Assembly (NCBI RefSeq): GCF_900103785.1
Contig: NZ_FNHE01000012.1
Coordinates: 1-64,000 of the forward strand
Direction of reading: 5' to 3'
From: Geodermatophilus siccatus
GTDB lineage: Bacteria > Actinomycetota > Actinomycetes > Mycobacteriales > Geodermatophilaceae
Length of the DNA: 64,000 nucleotides
Shown here: in pieces, positions 43,068-52,250 of the stretch
Layout of the letters: each line of letters starts with the position of its first letter
How positions within the stretch are numbered: position 1 is the first letter of the stretch
The notes under the pieces: model-generated
Database searches by the model: none
Told to the model about the DNA's origin: nothing
Seen by the model: the letters and a program-made list of their open reading frames with translations, nothing else
Position numbers and translations under genes: made by a program

Positions 43068-43823
43068 TCAGTGGGTGAGGATCTTCGCGAGGAAGTCCTT
43101 GGCCCGGTCCGACTGCGGGTTGGTGAAGAAGGTCTCGGGGTCGGCGGACTCGACGATCCGGCCGCCGTCCATGAACACGACCCGGTTGGCCGCCCGGCGG
43201 GCGAAGCCCATCTCGTGGGTGACGACGACCATCGTCATGCCGTCGCGGGCCAGCGAGGTCATGACGTCGAGGACCTCGTTGATCATCTCGGGGTCGAGGG
43301 CGGACGTCGGCTCGTCGAAGAGCATCACCTTGGGGTCCATCGCCAGGGCCCGCGCGATGGCGACCCGCTGCTGCTGACCGCCCGAGAGCTGTGCCGGGTA
43401 CTTGTCGGCCTGCGCACCCACCCCGACCCGGTCCAGCAGCTCCCGGGCGCGCCGCTCGGCCTCGCCCCTGCTCTGCTTGCGCACCTTGATCGGACCGAGG
43501 GTGACGTTCTCGAGGATCGTCTTGTGGGCGAAGAGGTTGAAGCTCTGGAACACCATGCCGACGTCGGCTCGCAGCCGGGCGAGCTCCCTGCCCTCCTCGG
43601 GCAGGCGCTGGCCGTCGATGGTGATCTCGCCGGAGTCGATGGGCTCGAGCCGGTTGATCGTCCGGCACAGCGTCGACTTGCCCGACCCGGACGGGCCGAT
43701 GACGACGACCACCTCGCCGCGGTCGATCGACAGGTCGATGTCCTGCAGGACGTGCAGCTCACCGAACCACTTGTCGACCCCGGACAGGCGGACGAGAGGC
43801 TCTCCGGCGGTACGGCTGGTCAC
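43068..43823 (-). CDS. gluA: Amino-acid ABC transporter ATP-binding protein (GluA-like)
   Basis: A 251-residue ATPase. Walker A is GPSGSGKST, the signature [16 protein letters not shown], Walker [16 protein letters not shown] and the H-loop [17 protein letters not shown], all characteristic of polar amino-acid importers. GTG at 43823 is chosen because TAGGGT (43831-43836) lies exactly 7 bases upstream, a leaderless start; an ATG at 43856 would add eleven residues but would lie upstream of that box. It is first of the gluABCD operon and divergent from miaB. Confidence 0.94.
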   Translation of the reverse strand: MTSRTAGEPLVRLSGVDKWFGELHVLQDIDLSIDRGEVVVVIGPSGSGKSTLCRTINRLEPIDSGEITIDGQRLPEEGRELARLRADVGMVFQSFNLFAHKTILENVTLGPIKVRKQSRGEAERRARELLDRVGVGAQADKYPAQLSGGQQQRVAIARALAMDPKVMLFDEPTSALDPEMINEVLDVMTSLARDGMTMVVVTHEMGFARRAANRVVFMDGGRIVESADPETFFTNPQSDRAKDFLAKILTH

Positions 43824-43943
43824 CCGGGGAACCCTAGAGGCGGCGGACGACGCCATCCGCCTCCGGCCATCACGAAGGCGTAACGAAGCCCGACCGTGTG
43901 AGGCGGGGGCCACCCGATCGGGTCGCCGTACCCTCGTTCCGTC

Positions 43944-45437
43944 ATGCGAACCGACCTGCAGGCTGCCGGGCGGACCTACCGGGTCCGCACCTACGGCTGC
44001 CAGATGAACGTGCACGACTCCGAGCGCCTCTCCGGGCTGCTGGAGGCCGCCGGCTACACCGCCGCGCCCGAGGGGGCCGACGCCGACGTCGTCGTCCTCA
44101 ACACCTGCGCGGTGCGGGAGAACGCCGACAACCGGCTCTACGGCAACCTCGGCCACCTCCGGCCGGTCAAGGACGCCCACCCCGGCATGCAGATCGCCGT
44201 CGGCGGCTGCCTGGCGCAGAAGGACCGCGGCGAGATCGTCCGGCGCGCGCCGTGGGTGGACGTCGTCTTCGGCACCCACAACGTCGGTTCGCTGCCGGCG
44301 CTGCTCGAGCGCGCGCGGCACAACGCCGAGGCGCAGGTCGAGATCGCCGAGGCGCTCGAGGTCTTCCCGTCGACGCTGCCGGCCAAGCGGGACTCCGCCT
44401 ACTCCGGCTGGGTGTCGATCAGCGTCGGGTGCAACAACACCTGCACGTTCTGCATCGTCCCGGCGCTGCGCGGCAGGGAGAAGGACCGCCGTCCCGGCGA
44501 GATCCTGGCCGAGGTGCAGGCGCTGGTGGACCAGGGCGTGCTCGAGGTGACGCTGCTGGGGCAGAACGTCAACGCCTACGGCGTCGAGTTCCGCGACCGC
44601 GGCGCCTTCGCCGACCTGCTGCGCGCGACGGGGCGGATCGACGGCCTGGAGCGGATCCGCTTCACCAGCCCGCACCCCCGCGAGTTCACCGACGACGTCA
44701 TCGAGGCGATGGCCGAGACGCCGGCGGTGTGCCACCAGCTGCACATGCCGCTGCAGAGCGGGTCGGACGACGTGCTGCGCCGGATGCGCCGCGGCTACCG
44801 GCAGGACCGCTACCTCGGCATCATCGACCGGGTTCGGGCCGCCATGCCCGACGCGGCGATCACCACGGACGTCATCGTGGGCTTCCCCGGTGAGACCGAG
44901 GCCGACTTCGAGCAGACCCTCGAGGTGGTCCGGCAGGCGCGCTTCGCCAGCGCCTTCACCTTCCAGTACTCCAAGCGCCCGGGGACGCCGGCCGCCGAGA
45001 TGGCCGAGCAGCTGCCCAAGGAGGTCGTGCAGGAGCGCTACCTGCGGTTGACCGCGCTGCAGGACGAGATCAGCCTCGCTGCGAACCGCGCCCAGGTCGG
45101 TCGGACCGTCGAGCTGCTGGTCGCCGCGGGGGAGGGCAGCAAGGACGCCCGCACCGGACGGATGAGCGGCCGCGCCCGCGACGGCCGGCTGGTGCACTTC
45201 ACGGCGACGGACGGCGGTGCTGACGGGGACGTGCGCCCCGGCGACGTGGTCGAGACCGTGGTGACCCGGGCGGCGCCGCACCACCTGGTCGCCGACGGTC
45301 CGCTGCTGTCGCACCGGCGCACCCGCGCCGGCGACGCGCACGAGGCCGGCACCCGCCCCACCACCCCCGGCGTGCTGCTCGGGATGCCGCAGGTCGGCGT
45401 CCCGGCCCCGCTCGCGCCGGCCGGCGGCTGCGGCTAG
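43944..45437 (+). CDS. miaB: tRNA-2-methylthio-N6-adenosine synthase MiaB
   Basis: A 497-residue radical-SAM methylthiotransferase acting on A37 of tRNA after MiaA. The N-terminal domain has [17 protein letters not shown] and [15 protein letters not shown]; the radical cluster cysteines are C163, C167 and C170 (CNNTCTFC); the TRAM domain follows near 375. [21 protein letters not shown] is diagnostic of MiaB. A -10-like TACCCT (43929-43934) is 9 bases before the ATG. The last 50 residues are a Pro/Gly-rich tail. MiaA is encoded at 47751. Confidence 0.96.
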   Translation: MRTDLQAAGRTYRVRTYGCQMNVHDSERLSGLLEAAGYTAAPEGADADVVVLNTCAVRENADNRLYGNLGHLRPVKDAHPGMQIAVGGCLAQKDRGEIVRRAPWVDVVFGTHNVGSLPALLERARHNAEAQVEIAEALEVFPSTLPAKRDSAYSGWVSISVGCNNTCTFCIVPALRGREKDRRPGEILAEVQALVDQGVLEVTLLGQNVNAYGVEFRDRGAFADLLRATGRIDGLERIRFTSPHPREFTDDVIEAMAETPAVCHQLHMPLQSGSDDVLRRMRRGYRQDRYLGIIDRVRAAMPDAAITTDVIVGFPGETEADFEQTLEVVRQARFASAFTFQYSKRPGTPAAEMAEQLPKEVVQERYLRLTALQDEISLAANRAQVGRTVELLVAAGEGSKDARTGRMSGRARDGRLVHFTATDGGADGDVRPGDVVETVVTRAAPHHLVADGPLLSHRRTRAGDAHEAGTRPTTPGVLLGMPQVGVPAPLAPAGGCG

Positions 45438-45457
45438 CCCCGCCGGCGGCCCGGGAT

Positions 45458-45514
45458 GGCCCCGTCCCGGGTCCCACCCTGAGCGTGCGATGGGCGGGGA
45501 GGACGGGGTCCTTC
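45458..45514 (-). repeat. Dispersed hairpin repeat, family I
   Basis: Outer arms GGCCCCGTCCC (45458-45468) and GGACGGGGTCC (45501-45511), inner arms around loop CCTGAGCGTGCGA. It lies between convergent miaB and the DUF349 gene; its end is two bases from the stop codon (TCA, 45516-45518) of the minus-strand gene, as for the copy at 53389. Confidence 0.75.
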
Positions 45515-45515
45515 T

Positions 45516-47024
45516 TCAGCGCCGGGAGGCCGACTTCTCCGCCTCGGCCAGCCACTCGCGGCGGGTGGCGAGGTTGGCCCGCGCCTCCTCGATCCGCCGC
45601 GCATCGCCGGCAGCCTCGGCCTTGGCCAGCTGCTCCTCGGCCTTGGCGACGGCCTGCCGCATCGAGGTGACCATCGGGTTCTCCGGGGCCACCCGGGGGC
45701 GGGAGGAGTCGACGGCGCCGCGGATGCGCTGCTCGACGGCCTGCATGCGGTCCTCCAGCTGGCGCATCGCGCCGCGCGGCACGTGGCCGATGGCGTCGTA
45801 GCGCTCCTGCAGCTTGCGCAGCACGTTCTGCGCGGTGCGCAGGTCGGTGGACGGGTCGAGCTTCTCGGCCTCGGCGAGGATCTCCTCCTTGGCCTGCTGG
45901 TTGGCCAGCTGCTCGGCGTTGCGTGCCTTGTCCGACTCGGCGCGGGCGGTGAAGAAGACGTCCTGCGCAGCGCGGAACTGCTTCCACAGGTCGTCGTCGC
46001 CGTCGCGGCCGGTGCGCGGGACGGCCTTCCAGCGGTCCATCAGGTTGCGCATCGCGGCACTGGTCGGGCCCCACTCGGTGGACGTCGAGAGCCGCTGCGC
46101 CTCGGCGATCAGCTCCTGCTTGGCGGCCCGGGCCTCGCCGCGCTGGGCGTCGAGGGCGGCGAAGTGCGCGCCCCGGCGGCGGCCGAAGGCGTCACGGGCG
46201 GCGGCGAACCGGCTCCACAGCGCCTCGTCGGTCTTGCGGTCGATGCCGCGGATGGTCTTCCACTCCTCGACGATGGCCTTGAGCCGGTCGCCGGCGGCCT
46301 TCCACGAGGTGGACTCCGCGGCGATCTGCTCGGCCTCGGCGGCCAGCGCCTCCTTGCGGGCCACCTGCGCGGCCCGGGCGGCGGCCTTCTCCGCCCGGGA
46401 CTCGGCTGCCGCGGAGTCGGCGGTCTCGACCATGGCGCGGGCGCGGGTGGCCAGCCCGTCCAGGTCGCCGACGGCGGCGGCGCTGGGGATCGACTCGGCC
46501 AGCGCCTGCGCCTTGGCCTTGATCTCGCCGGGGTTGCCGGTGTGCGCCCGCAGCCGCGCCTCGAGCAGCGACACCTCCGTCGCGAGGTCGTCGTAGCGGC
46601 GGGCGTAGTGGGCCAGCCCCGCCGCCGGATCGCCGGCCTGCCACGAGCCGACGGCGCGCTCCCCCTCGGCGGTGCGGACGTAGACCGTCCCGTCCTCGTC
46701 CACGCGGCCCCACTGCGCGGGGTCGGACGCAGCGGCGGCGTCGGCGGGCGGCTGGGGGACGGCGGGGTGTGCTGCGGCGGCCTCGGGCGCGGGGGCCTCG
46801 GGTGCAGGGGCCTCCGGTGCGGCGGCCTCGGGTGCAGGGGCCTCCGGCGCGGCGGCTTCCGGCGCGGCCTGCTCGGCGGCCCCCGCGGTCGGGTCGGCGA
46901 GAGCGGCGTCGCCAGGGGTGGGCGCCGCCGCCGTCCCCGCCTCGGGGGCGACCGCCTCGGATCCGGCCGTCTCGGGCTGGGACAGCTGCTGCGAGGGGTT
47001 TCCGGCGTTCTCCGTGCTCGACAC
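45516..47024 (-). CDS. DUF349 domain-containing protein
   Basis: A 502-residue, largely helical protein. An N-terminal acidic low-complexity region (about 25-105) has repeated Ala-Pro-Glu units. The rest carries several DUF349 repeats (around 77 residues each), marked by WKAAGDRLKAIVEEWKTI, DEALWSRFAAARDAFGRRRG and DDLWKQFRAAQDVFFTARA, each ending in a W-x2-F helix. It corresponds to M. tuberculosis Rv2731, located likewise near miaB. Related DUF349 proteins bind ribosomes or nucleic acids, but no function is assigned here. GTG at 47024 follows GACACT (47032-47037) by 7 bases. Confidence 0.9.
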   Translation of the reverse strand: MSSTENAGNPSQQLSQPETAGSEAVAPEAGTAAAPTPGDAALADPTAGAAEQAAPEAAAPEAPAPEAAAPEAPAPEAPAPEAAAAHPAVPQPPADAAAASDPAQWGRVDEDGTVYVRTAEGERAVGSWQAGDPAAGLAHYARRYDDLATEVSLLEARLRAHTGNPGEIKAKAQALAESIPSAAAVGDLDGLATRARAMVETADSAAAESRAEKAAARAAQVARKEALAAEAEQIAAESTSWKAAGDRLKAIVEEWKTIRGIDRKTDEALWSRFAAARDAFGRRRGAHFAALDAQRGEARAAKQELIAEAQRLSTSTEWGPTSAAMRNLMDRWKAVPRTGRDGDDDLWKQFRAAQDVFFTARAESDKARNAEQLANQQAKEEILAEAEKLDPSTDLRTAQNVLRKLQERYDAIGHVPRGAMRQLEDRMQAVEQRIRGAVDSSRPRVAPENPMVTSMRQAVAKAEEQLAKAEAAGDARRIEEARANLATRREWLAEAEKSASRR

Positions 47025-47064
47025 GTGTCGGAGTGTCCCACGCCGCATCCGGGACACTGCTGCG
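47025..47064. promoter_or_regulatory. Divergent leaderless promoters (DUF349 / 47065 gene)
   Basis: Only 40 bases separate the two GTG starts. Each strand has the same hexamer GACACT 6-7 bases before its start: 47032-47037 on the minus strand (AGTGTC on plus) and 47053-47058 on plus. Each promoter's -35 region falls inside the other gene, so their use may be mutually exclusive. Confidence 0.6.
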
Positions 47065-47754
47065 GTGAGCTCAGTCCCGGCCGCCGTCGCCTTCTGCCCG
47101 TGCCCGCCGCTGCTGGTGCCGGCCGTGGCCGGGCGGGCCGCGGCGGACACCGCCGTCCTGCGGGCGGCCTGCGCGGCCGCGGTGGACGCGGCGCTGGCCA
47201 CGCGCCCGGAGGTCGTCGTGGTCGTCGGCGGCGAGGACGGCTGCGGGCGCTTCGGCGACGGTGACGGCGGGGACCTGCGCGGCTACGGCGTCGACCTCGA
47301 CGTCCCCTTCGCCGGCCGGGTGCGTGCAGGTGGTCGCCGCACCCCGCTGGCGCACACGATCGGCGCCTGGCTGCTGCACGAGGCGGGGTACGCCGGCCCC
47401 CGCCTCGGCGTCGGTCCGGACGACCTCGCCGACACCCTCGGCGCCCTGCCCGGGCCGGTCGCCGTCCTGGCGGTGGGGGACGGCTCGGCGCGGCGCTCGC
47501 CCAAGGCGCCCGGCCACCTCGACCCGGCGGCGCAGCCGTTCGACGACGCCGTGGCCGTCGCGCTGGCCGCCGGCGAACCGGGCGCCCTGGCCGCACTCGA
47601 CCCCGCGGAGGGCGCCCGGCTGCTCGCCGCCGGCGTACCCGCCTGGCGGGCGGTCGGGGCCGCGCTGGCCGGCCGCGAGGTGCGCGGCCGGCTGCACGCG
47701 CACGAGGCTCCCTTCGGCGTCGGCTACCTGGTGGCCGACTGGAGCGTGCGGTGA
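47065..47754 (+). CDS. Hypothetical protein (Rv2728c-like)
   Basis: A 229-residue protein. It opens with AAVAFCPCPPLLVPAVAG and contains VVVVVGGEDGCGRFG and AHTIGAWLLHEAGY; the layout resembles the class III extradiol dioxygenase fold as in M. tuberculosis Rv2728c, also beside miaA. Catalytic metal ligands are not evident. GTG at 47065 is 6 bases after GACACT. Its last four bases overlap the miaA start (GTGA), so miaA is co-transcribed with it. Confidence 0.75.
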   Translation: MSSVPAAVAFCPCPPLLVPAVAGRAAADTAVLRAACAAAVDAALATRPEVVVVVGGEDGCGRFGDGDGGDLRGYGVDLDVPFAGRVRAGGRRTPLAHTIGAWLLHEAGYAGPRLGVGPDDLADTLGALPGPVAVLAVGDGSARRSPKAPGHLDPAAQPFDDAVAVALAAGEPGALAALDPAEGARLLAAGVPAWRAVGAALAGREVRGRLHAHEAPFGVGYLVADWSVR

Positions 47755-48674
47755 CCGCTCTCCCGCCGGTGGTCGCGCTGGTGGGTCCCACCGCCACCGG
47801 CAAGACCGCCCTCGGGGTCGCGCTGGCGCACCGGCTGGGCGGCGAGGTGGTCAACGCCGACTCGATGCAGCTCTACCGGGGCATGGACATCGGCACGGCC
47901 AAGCCCGACGCCGCCGAGCGCGACGGCGTGCCGCACCACCTGCTCGACCTCTGGCACGTGCGGCAGCCGGCGTCGGTGGCCGAGTACCGGCGGCTGGCCC
48001 GCGCCGAGGTGGACCGGCTGCGCGCGGCCGGGGTGGTGCCGCTGCTGGTCGGCGGCTCCGGGCTCTACGTGCGCGCCGTCCTCGACGAGCTGGACTTCCC
48101 CGGTACCGACCCCGCCGTCCGCGCCCGGCTCGAGGCCGAGCTCGCCGAGGCTGGCCCGGCCGCGCTGCACGCCCGCCTCGCCGCGGTGGACCCGGCCGCC
48201 GCCGCGGCGGTGCTGCCGAGCAACGGACGGCGGATCGTGCGGGCGCTCGAGGTCGTCGAGATCACCGGCGGGCCGTTCCGCGCGACGCTGCCCGAGCCGC
48301 GGCCGCACTACCCGGCGGTCGTCGTCGGGCTGGACCGCGAACCGGCCCGGCTCGACGAGCGGATCGCGCTGCGGGTCGACCGGATGTGGGCTGCGGGCTT
48401 CGTCGCGGAGGTGGAGGCGCTGGCCGCCGACGGGCTGCGCGAGGGGCCCACTGCGTCCCGGGCGCTGGGCTACGCCCAGGTGCTGGCCCAGCTCGACGGC
48501 GCCCTCACGCCCGACGAGGCGCGCGAGCGCACGGTGTCGACCACCCGCCGCTTCGTGCGCCGCCAGCGCTCGTGGTTCCGTCGCGACCCGGCGACCACCT
48601 GGCTCGACGCCGCCCGGCCCGACCTGGTGGAGGCCGCCCTCGGGGTGATCACCGCTCGTACCCTGGGCCGGTGA
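47751..48674 (+). CDS. miaA: tRNA dimethylallyltransferase MiaA
   Basis: A 307-residue enzyme transferring a dimethylallyl group to N6 of tRNA A37, substrate for MiaB. The P-loop is GPTATGKT at 12-19, followed by VVNADSMQLYRGMDIGTAKP and LVGGSGLYVRAVLD; the C-terminal QRSWFRRDP contacts tRNA. GTGA overlap with the preceding gene and a four-base GTGA overlap with dapF make a compact chain. Confidence 0.96.
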   Translation: MTALPPVVALVGPTATGKTALGVALAHRLGGEVVNADSMQLYRGMDIGTAKPDAAERDGVPHHLLDLWHVRQPASVAEYRRLARAEVDRLRAAGVVPLLVGGSGLYVRAVLDELDFPGTDPAVRARLEAELAEAGPAALHARLAAVDPAAAAAVLPSNGRRIVRALEVVEITGGPFRATLPEPRPHYPAVVVGLDREPARLDERIALRVDRMWAAGFVAEVEALAADGLREGPTASRALGYAQVLAQLDGALTPDEARERTVSTTRRFVRRQRSWFRRDPATTWLDAARPDLVEAALGVITARTLGR

Positions 48675-49540
48675 GCGCGCATCGGGTCCTGATCGGCCAC
48701 GGCACGGAGAACGACTTCGTCGTCCTGCCCGATCCCGACGGCACGGGCTGGCCGGAGGACCGGCTGGACGCGGTGATGGTCCGCCGGCTGTGCGAGCGCC
48801 GCGCCGGTCTCGGCGGCGACGGCGTGCTGCGCGTCGTCCGCAGCGTGCACGTGCCCGACGCCCCGGCCGTGCTCGGCGAGGCGCTGGGGCGGTGCGAGTG
48901 GTTCATGGACCACCGCAACGCCGACGGCTCCACCGCCGAGATGTGCGGCAACGGCATCCGGCTGTTCCTGCACGTGCTCGTCACCGAGGGCCTGGTCGAG
49001 CGGGACGCCTGCGCCGAGGGCATCTGGGTCGGCACCCGCGGCGGCCCGCGCCGGGTGGGGGCTGCGGCCGACGGCGGCTACTGGGTGGACATGGGACCGG
49101 CCCGGCCGTTCGGCGCCGGCACCGCCGAGCTCGGGGGCGCGGCGTTCCCCGGCCGCGCGGTCTCGATGGGCAACCCGCACCTGGCCTGCCTCACCGACGT
49201 CGACGTCGACGCACTCGACCTCACGACGGCGCCGGCGGTCGACGCGCAGCTGTTCCCGGACGGCGTGAACGTCGAGTTCGTCAACGTCCTCGAGACCGGC
49301 CGGCACGTGCGGCTGCGGGTGTCCGAGCGCGGGGTGGGGGAGACCCGCTCGTGCGGCACGGGCGCCTGCGCCGCGGCCTGGGCGGCCCTGGAGGCCGCCG
49401 GCTCGGCGACGGGCACGGTCACCGTCGACGTCCCCGGCGGCCGGCTGGGCGTGACCGTCGACGAGCGGACGACGGTGCTGTCCGGTCCCGCGGTCGTGGT
49501 CGCGGCCGGCGAGCTCACCCCCGAGTGGCTCGAGGGCTGA
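48671..49540 (+). CDS. dapF: Diaminopimelate epimerase
   Basis: A 289-residue cofactor-free racemase converting LL- to meso-diaminopimelate for peptidoglycan and lysine. The two active-site cysteines lie in ADGSTAEMCGNGIRLF and GETRSCGTGACAAA. The N terminus HGTENDFVVLPD is typical. GTG at 48671 overlaps the miaA stop, and a -10 box TACCCT (48659-48664) lies 6 bases upstream inside miaA, so dapF also has its own leaderless transcript. Confidence 0.96.
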   Translation: MSAHRVLIGHGTENDFVVLPDPDGTGWPEDRLDAVMVRRLCERRAGLGGDGVLRVVRSVHVPDAPAVLGEALGRCEWFMDHRNADGSTAEMCGNGIRLFLHVLVTEGLVERDACAEGIWVGTRGGPRRVGAAADGGYWVDMGPARPFGAGTAELGGAAFPGRAVSMGNPHLACLTDVDVDALDLTTAPAVDAQLFPDGVNVEFVNVLETGRHVRLRVSERGVGETRSCGTGACAAAWAALEAAGSATGTVTVDVPGGRLGVTVDERTTVLSGPAVVVAAGELTPEWLEG

Positions 49541-49551
49541 CCCGCCGGCCC

Positions 49552-49604
49552 GGCCCCGTCCAGAGGCTCGCCGGAGCCTGCGAGCGGTGAGGGCGACGGG
49601 GTCC
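49552..49604 (-). repeat. Dispersed hairpin repeat, family I (variant)
   Basis: Outer arms GGCCCCGTC (49552-49560) and GACGGGGTCC (49595-49604) are conserved; the interior is replaced by another stem (GCTCGC / GCGAGC). It lies between convergent dapF and the 69-residue gene, ending a few bases from the minus-strand stop codon (49609-49611). Confidence 0.6.
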
Positions 49605-49608
49605 GCTC

Positions 49609-49818
49609 TCAGGTCTTCGGGGTCTCGGTGTCCTCGGGTGCCTCCGGCATCAGCGACTCGCCGGCCGTCCCCGGGCTGCCGGAGGGCCGACCGCGGCCGC
49701 TGTCCTGGTCCGGCCCGCCGCCCAGCGGGTTGCGCGGCGGGTTGAGGCCCTTGGGGTCCCGGCCCGGGTCGTCGAGCTCCTCGTTGGTCCCGGCGGCGCT
49801 GCTGCCCGTCTCGCTCAT
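49609..49818 (-). CDS. Small disordered hydrophilic protein (69 aa)
   Basis: A 69-residue protein rich in Gly, Pro, Asp, Glu and Ser, with no hydrophobic segment (MSETGSSAAGTNEELDDPGR at the start, ending ETPKT). The ribosome-binding site aggagg lies 6 bases before the ATG, so translation is well supported. It is probably intrinsically disordered. It lies convergent to dapF and divergent from hflX. The function is unknown. Confidence 0.7.
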   Translation of the reverse strand: MSETGSSAAGTNEELDDPGRDPKGLNPPRNPLGGGPDQDSGRGRPSGSPGTAGESLMPEAPEDTETPKT

Positions 49819-49923
49819 GTCGAGCCTCCTCATGGTGTCGGTCGCCGTCCTCCGCCCTACCCGGTCGCGACCCGGCCACGCGTGCCGGGATGGTCCGCCG
49901 CGGCCGCGGTGTTGGAAGAGACG

Positions 49924-51462
49924 ATGACAACTCAGATGCCCCAGGTGCTGGGGTCTGCGACGCTGGAGACGATGACGACAGCACAGAACCGCGCCGTGCT
50001 CGCCGACGCCGAGGAGCGCGCCCTGCGCGCCGCGCCGGCGCCCCTCGAGGAGGCGTCCCGTCCCGACGGGGGACGGGAGGAGCCGGACGACACGACCGGG
50101 TCCTACGCGCTCGAGGCCCGCGGTGCGTTGCGCCGCGTCGCCGGCCTGTCCACCGAGCTGGCCGACGTCACCGAGGTCGAGTACCGCCAGCTGCGCCTCG
50201 AGCGCGTCGTGCTGGTCGGCGTCTGGACCGAGGGCACCCAGGCCGACGCCGACCGCTCGCTCGCGGAGCTGGCCGCGCTGGCCGAGACCGCGGGCTCCCA
50301 GGTCCTGGAGGCGGTGAGCCAGCGGCGCGACAAGCCCGACGCCGGCACCTACGTCGGGTCCGGCAAGGCCGCCGAGATCCGCGACATCGTCGCGGCCGCC
50401 GGCGCCGACACCGTGATCTGCGACGGCGAGCTGACCCCGGGCCAGCTCAACGCGCTGGAGAAGATCCTCAAGGTCAAGGTCGTCGACCGGACCGCGCTGA
50501 TCCTCGACATCTTCGCCCAGCACGCCTCCAGCCGGGAGGGCAAGGCGCAGGTCGAGCTGGCGCAGATGCAGTACATGCTGCCGCGGCTGCGCGGCTGGGG
50601 TGAGTCGCTGTCCCGGCAGGCCGGTGGCCGTGTCGCCGGCGGTGGCGGCATCGGCACCCGCGGCCCCGGTGAGACCAAGATCGAGACCGATCGGCGGCGG
50701 ATCCGCGCGCGGGTGAGCAAGCTGCGCCGGGAGATCGCCGGCATGGCGACCGCCCGGGCGACCCAGCGATCCTCCCGCGGGCGCAACGCCGTCCCGAGCG
50801 TGGCGATCGCCGGGTACACCAACGCCGGCAAGTCCAGCCTGCTCAACCGGCTGACCGGCGCCGGCGTGCTGGTCGAGAACGCCCTGTTCGCGACCCTGGA
50901 CCCGACGGTGCGCCGGGCGCAGTCCCCGGACGGCCGCGAGTACACGCTCACCGACACCGTCGGCTTCGTGCGGCACCTGCCGCACCAGCTGGTCGACGCG
51001 TTCCGCTCGACGCTGGAGGAGGTGGCCGCCGCCGACCTGCTCCTGCACGTCGTCGACGGCTCCGACCCCGACCCCCTGGGGCAGATCGAGGCGGTGCGCG
51101 TGGTCCTCGGTGAGATCGACGCCGCGTCCGTCCCGGAGCTCATCGTCGTCAACAAGGTGGACGCGATGAGCGAGGAGGACGTCCTCACCCTGCGCCGGGC
51201 CCTGCCGGGGGCGATGTGGGTGTCGGCCCGCACGGGCGCCGGCATCGAGCAGCTGCGCGAGATCGTGGCCGCCCGGTTGCCGCACCCCGACGTCGAGGTC
51301 GACGTGCTGGTGCCCTACGACCGCGGCGACCTGGTGGCCCGGGTGCACCGGGACGGCGAGGTGCTCAAGGAGACCCACGAGGCCGGGGGCACCCGGCTCA
51401 GCGCCCGGGTGGACGGCGGCCTGGCCGCCGCCCTCGAGGGGTTCGCGGCGCCGGTCGCCTGA
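49924..51462 (+). CDS. hflX: GTPase HflX
   Basis: A 512-residue ribosome-associated GTPase that splits stalled or damaged ribosomes. The N-terminal domain has SGKAAEIRDIVAAAGADTVICDGELTPGQLNALEK and GGGGIGTRGPGETKIETDRR; G1 is GYTNAGKS at 297-304, G3 DTVGFVRHLP, G4 NKVD. A 60-residue disordered N terminus precedes. ATG at 49924 follows gaagagacg. The gene order dapF-hflX is conserved in actinobacteria. Confidence 0.96.
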   Translation: MTTQMPQVLGSATLETMTTAQNRAVLADAEERALRAAPAPLEEASRPDGGREEPDDTTGSYALEARGALRRVAGLSTELADVTEVEYRQLRLERVVLVGVWTEGTQADADRSLAELAALAETAGSQVLEAVSQRRDKPDAGTYVGSGKAAEIRDIVAAAGADTVICDGELTPGQLNALEKILKVKVVDRTALILDIFAQHASSREGKAQVELAQMQYMLPRLRGWGESLSRQAGGRVAGGGGIGTRGPGETKIETDRRRIRARVSKLRREIAGMATARATQRSSRGRNAVPSVAIAGYTNAGKSSLLNRLTGAGVLVENALFATLDPTVRRAQSPDGREYTLTDTVGFVRHLPHQLVDAFRSTLEEVAAADLLLHVVDGSDPDPLGQIEAVRVVLGEIDAASVPELIVVNKVDAMSEEDVLTLRRALPGAMWVSARTGAGIEQLREIVAARLPHPDVEVDVLVPYDRGDLVARVHRDGEVLKETHEAGGTRLSARVDGGLAAALEGFAAPVA

Positions 51463-51518
51463 CACGTCTGCCGGCGAGCGAGGTCACGGTCAGGTCACGG
51501 CCCGGTACCGTGACCGGC

Positions 51519-52250
51519 GTGACCAGCGGCGCGGTGCGGCGGCGTCCCGGGACCTCCCCGCCGGACGCCGCCGACGCCGACGTCCGCGTCGGGCGCCCGT
51601 CGCGGTGGCTGCTGGGGGCCGCCCTGGTGGTCACCGTCGTGGTCACCGTCGACCTGCTCGGCCGGGGCGTGCTCGAGCGGATGGACCTGCGGGTCTCCGA
51701 GGTGGTCAGCGGCTGGGGCCTGAAGGACTCGGCCGCCTACTGGCCGGTGTGGGCGGTGACCCAGCTCGGTGGGCGCGGCTTCATCCTGATCGTCCTGACA
51801 GGGCTGGTCGGCTACCTCGGGTGGCGGTTCCGCACCGTGGTCCCGCTGGTGCGGGTGCTGCTGGCGCTGGTGCTGCTCACCGTCGTCGTCTACTCGTTGA
51901 AGTACGGGACCGGCCGGACGGCCCCGGCCTACCCCGGGTCGTTCTTCCACCGGGACGGCGCCTCCTACCCCTCCGGGCACGTCGCCAACGCCGTGCTTAT
52001 GTGGGGGGTCGCCCGCTGGCAGGTGGTGCAGTACCGACTCGCGGCGTGGGTGCAGCGGACCGCGCGGGTGCTCAGCGTCGCCGGCCCGGTGGCCACCGGC
52101 GTGGCCATGGTGTCCCTGGACTTCCACTGGGTCACCGACGCCGTGGTCGGAGCGGCCGTCGGCGTCCTGCTGTTGGGCGTGGTTCACCTGCTCGACGCGG
52201 TCCTGGTGTCACGCTGGGTCGGTGCCCGAGCCGGCCGGTCGTCCGCGTAG
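51519..52250 (+). CDS. PAP2-family membrane phosphatase
   Basis: A 243-residue membrane protein with about five to six helices and the type-2 phosphatidic-acid-phosphatase motifs KYGTGRTAP, YPSGH (acid/base His) and SLDFHWVTDAVVGA (nucleophile His). The Arg usual in the third motif is not present, as in some relatives. The substrate may be a lipid phosphate or undecaprenyl pyrophosphate. GTG at 51519 is 7 bases after TACCGT (51506-51511), a leaderless start. It overlaps the next gene by 29 bases. Confidence 0.88.
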   Translation: MTSGAVRRRPGTSPPDAADADVRVGRPSRWLLGAALVVTVVVTVDLLGRGVLERMDLRVSEVVSGWGLKDSAAYWPVWAVTQLGGRGFILIVLTGLVGYLGWRFRTVVPLVRVLLALVLLTVVVYSLKYGTGRTAPAYPGSFFHRDGASYPSGHVANAVLMWGVARWQVVQYRLAAWVQRTARVLSVAGPVATGVAMVSLDFHWVTDAVVGAAVGVLLLGVVHLLDAVLVSRWVGARAGRSSA

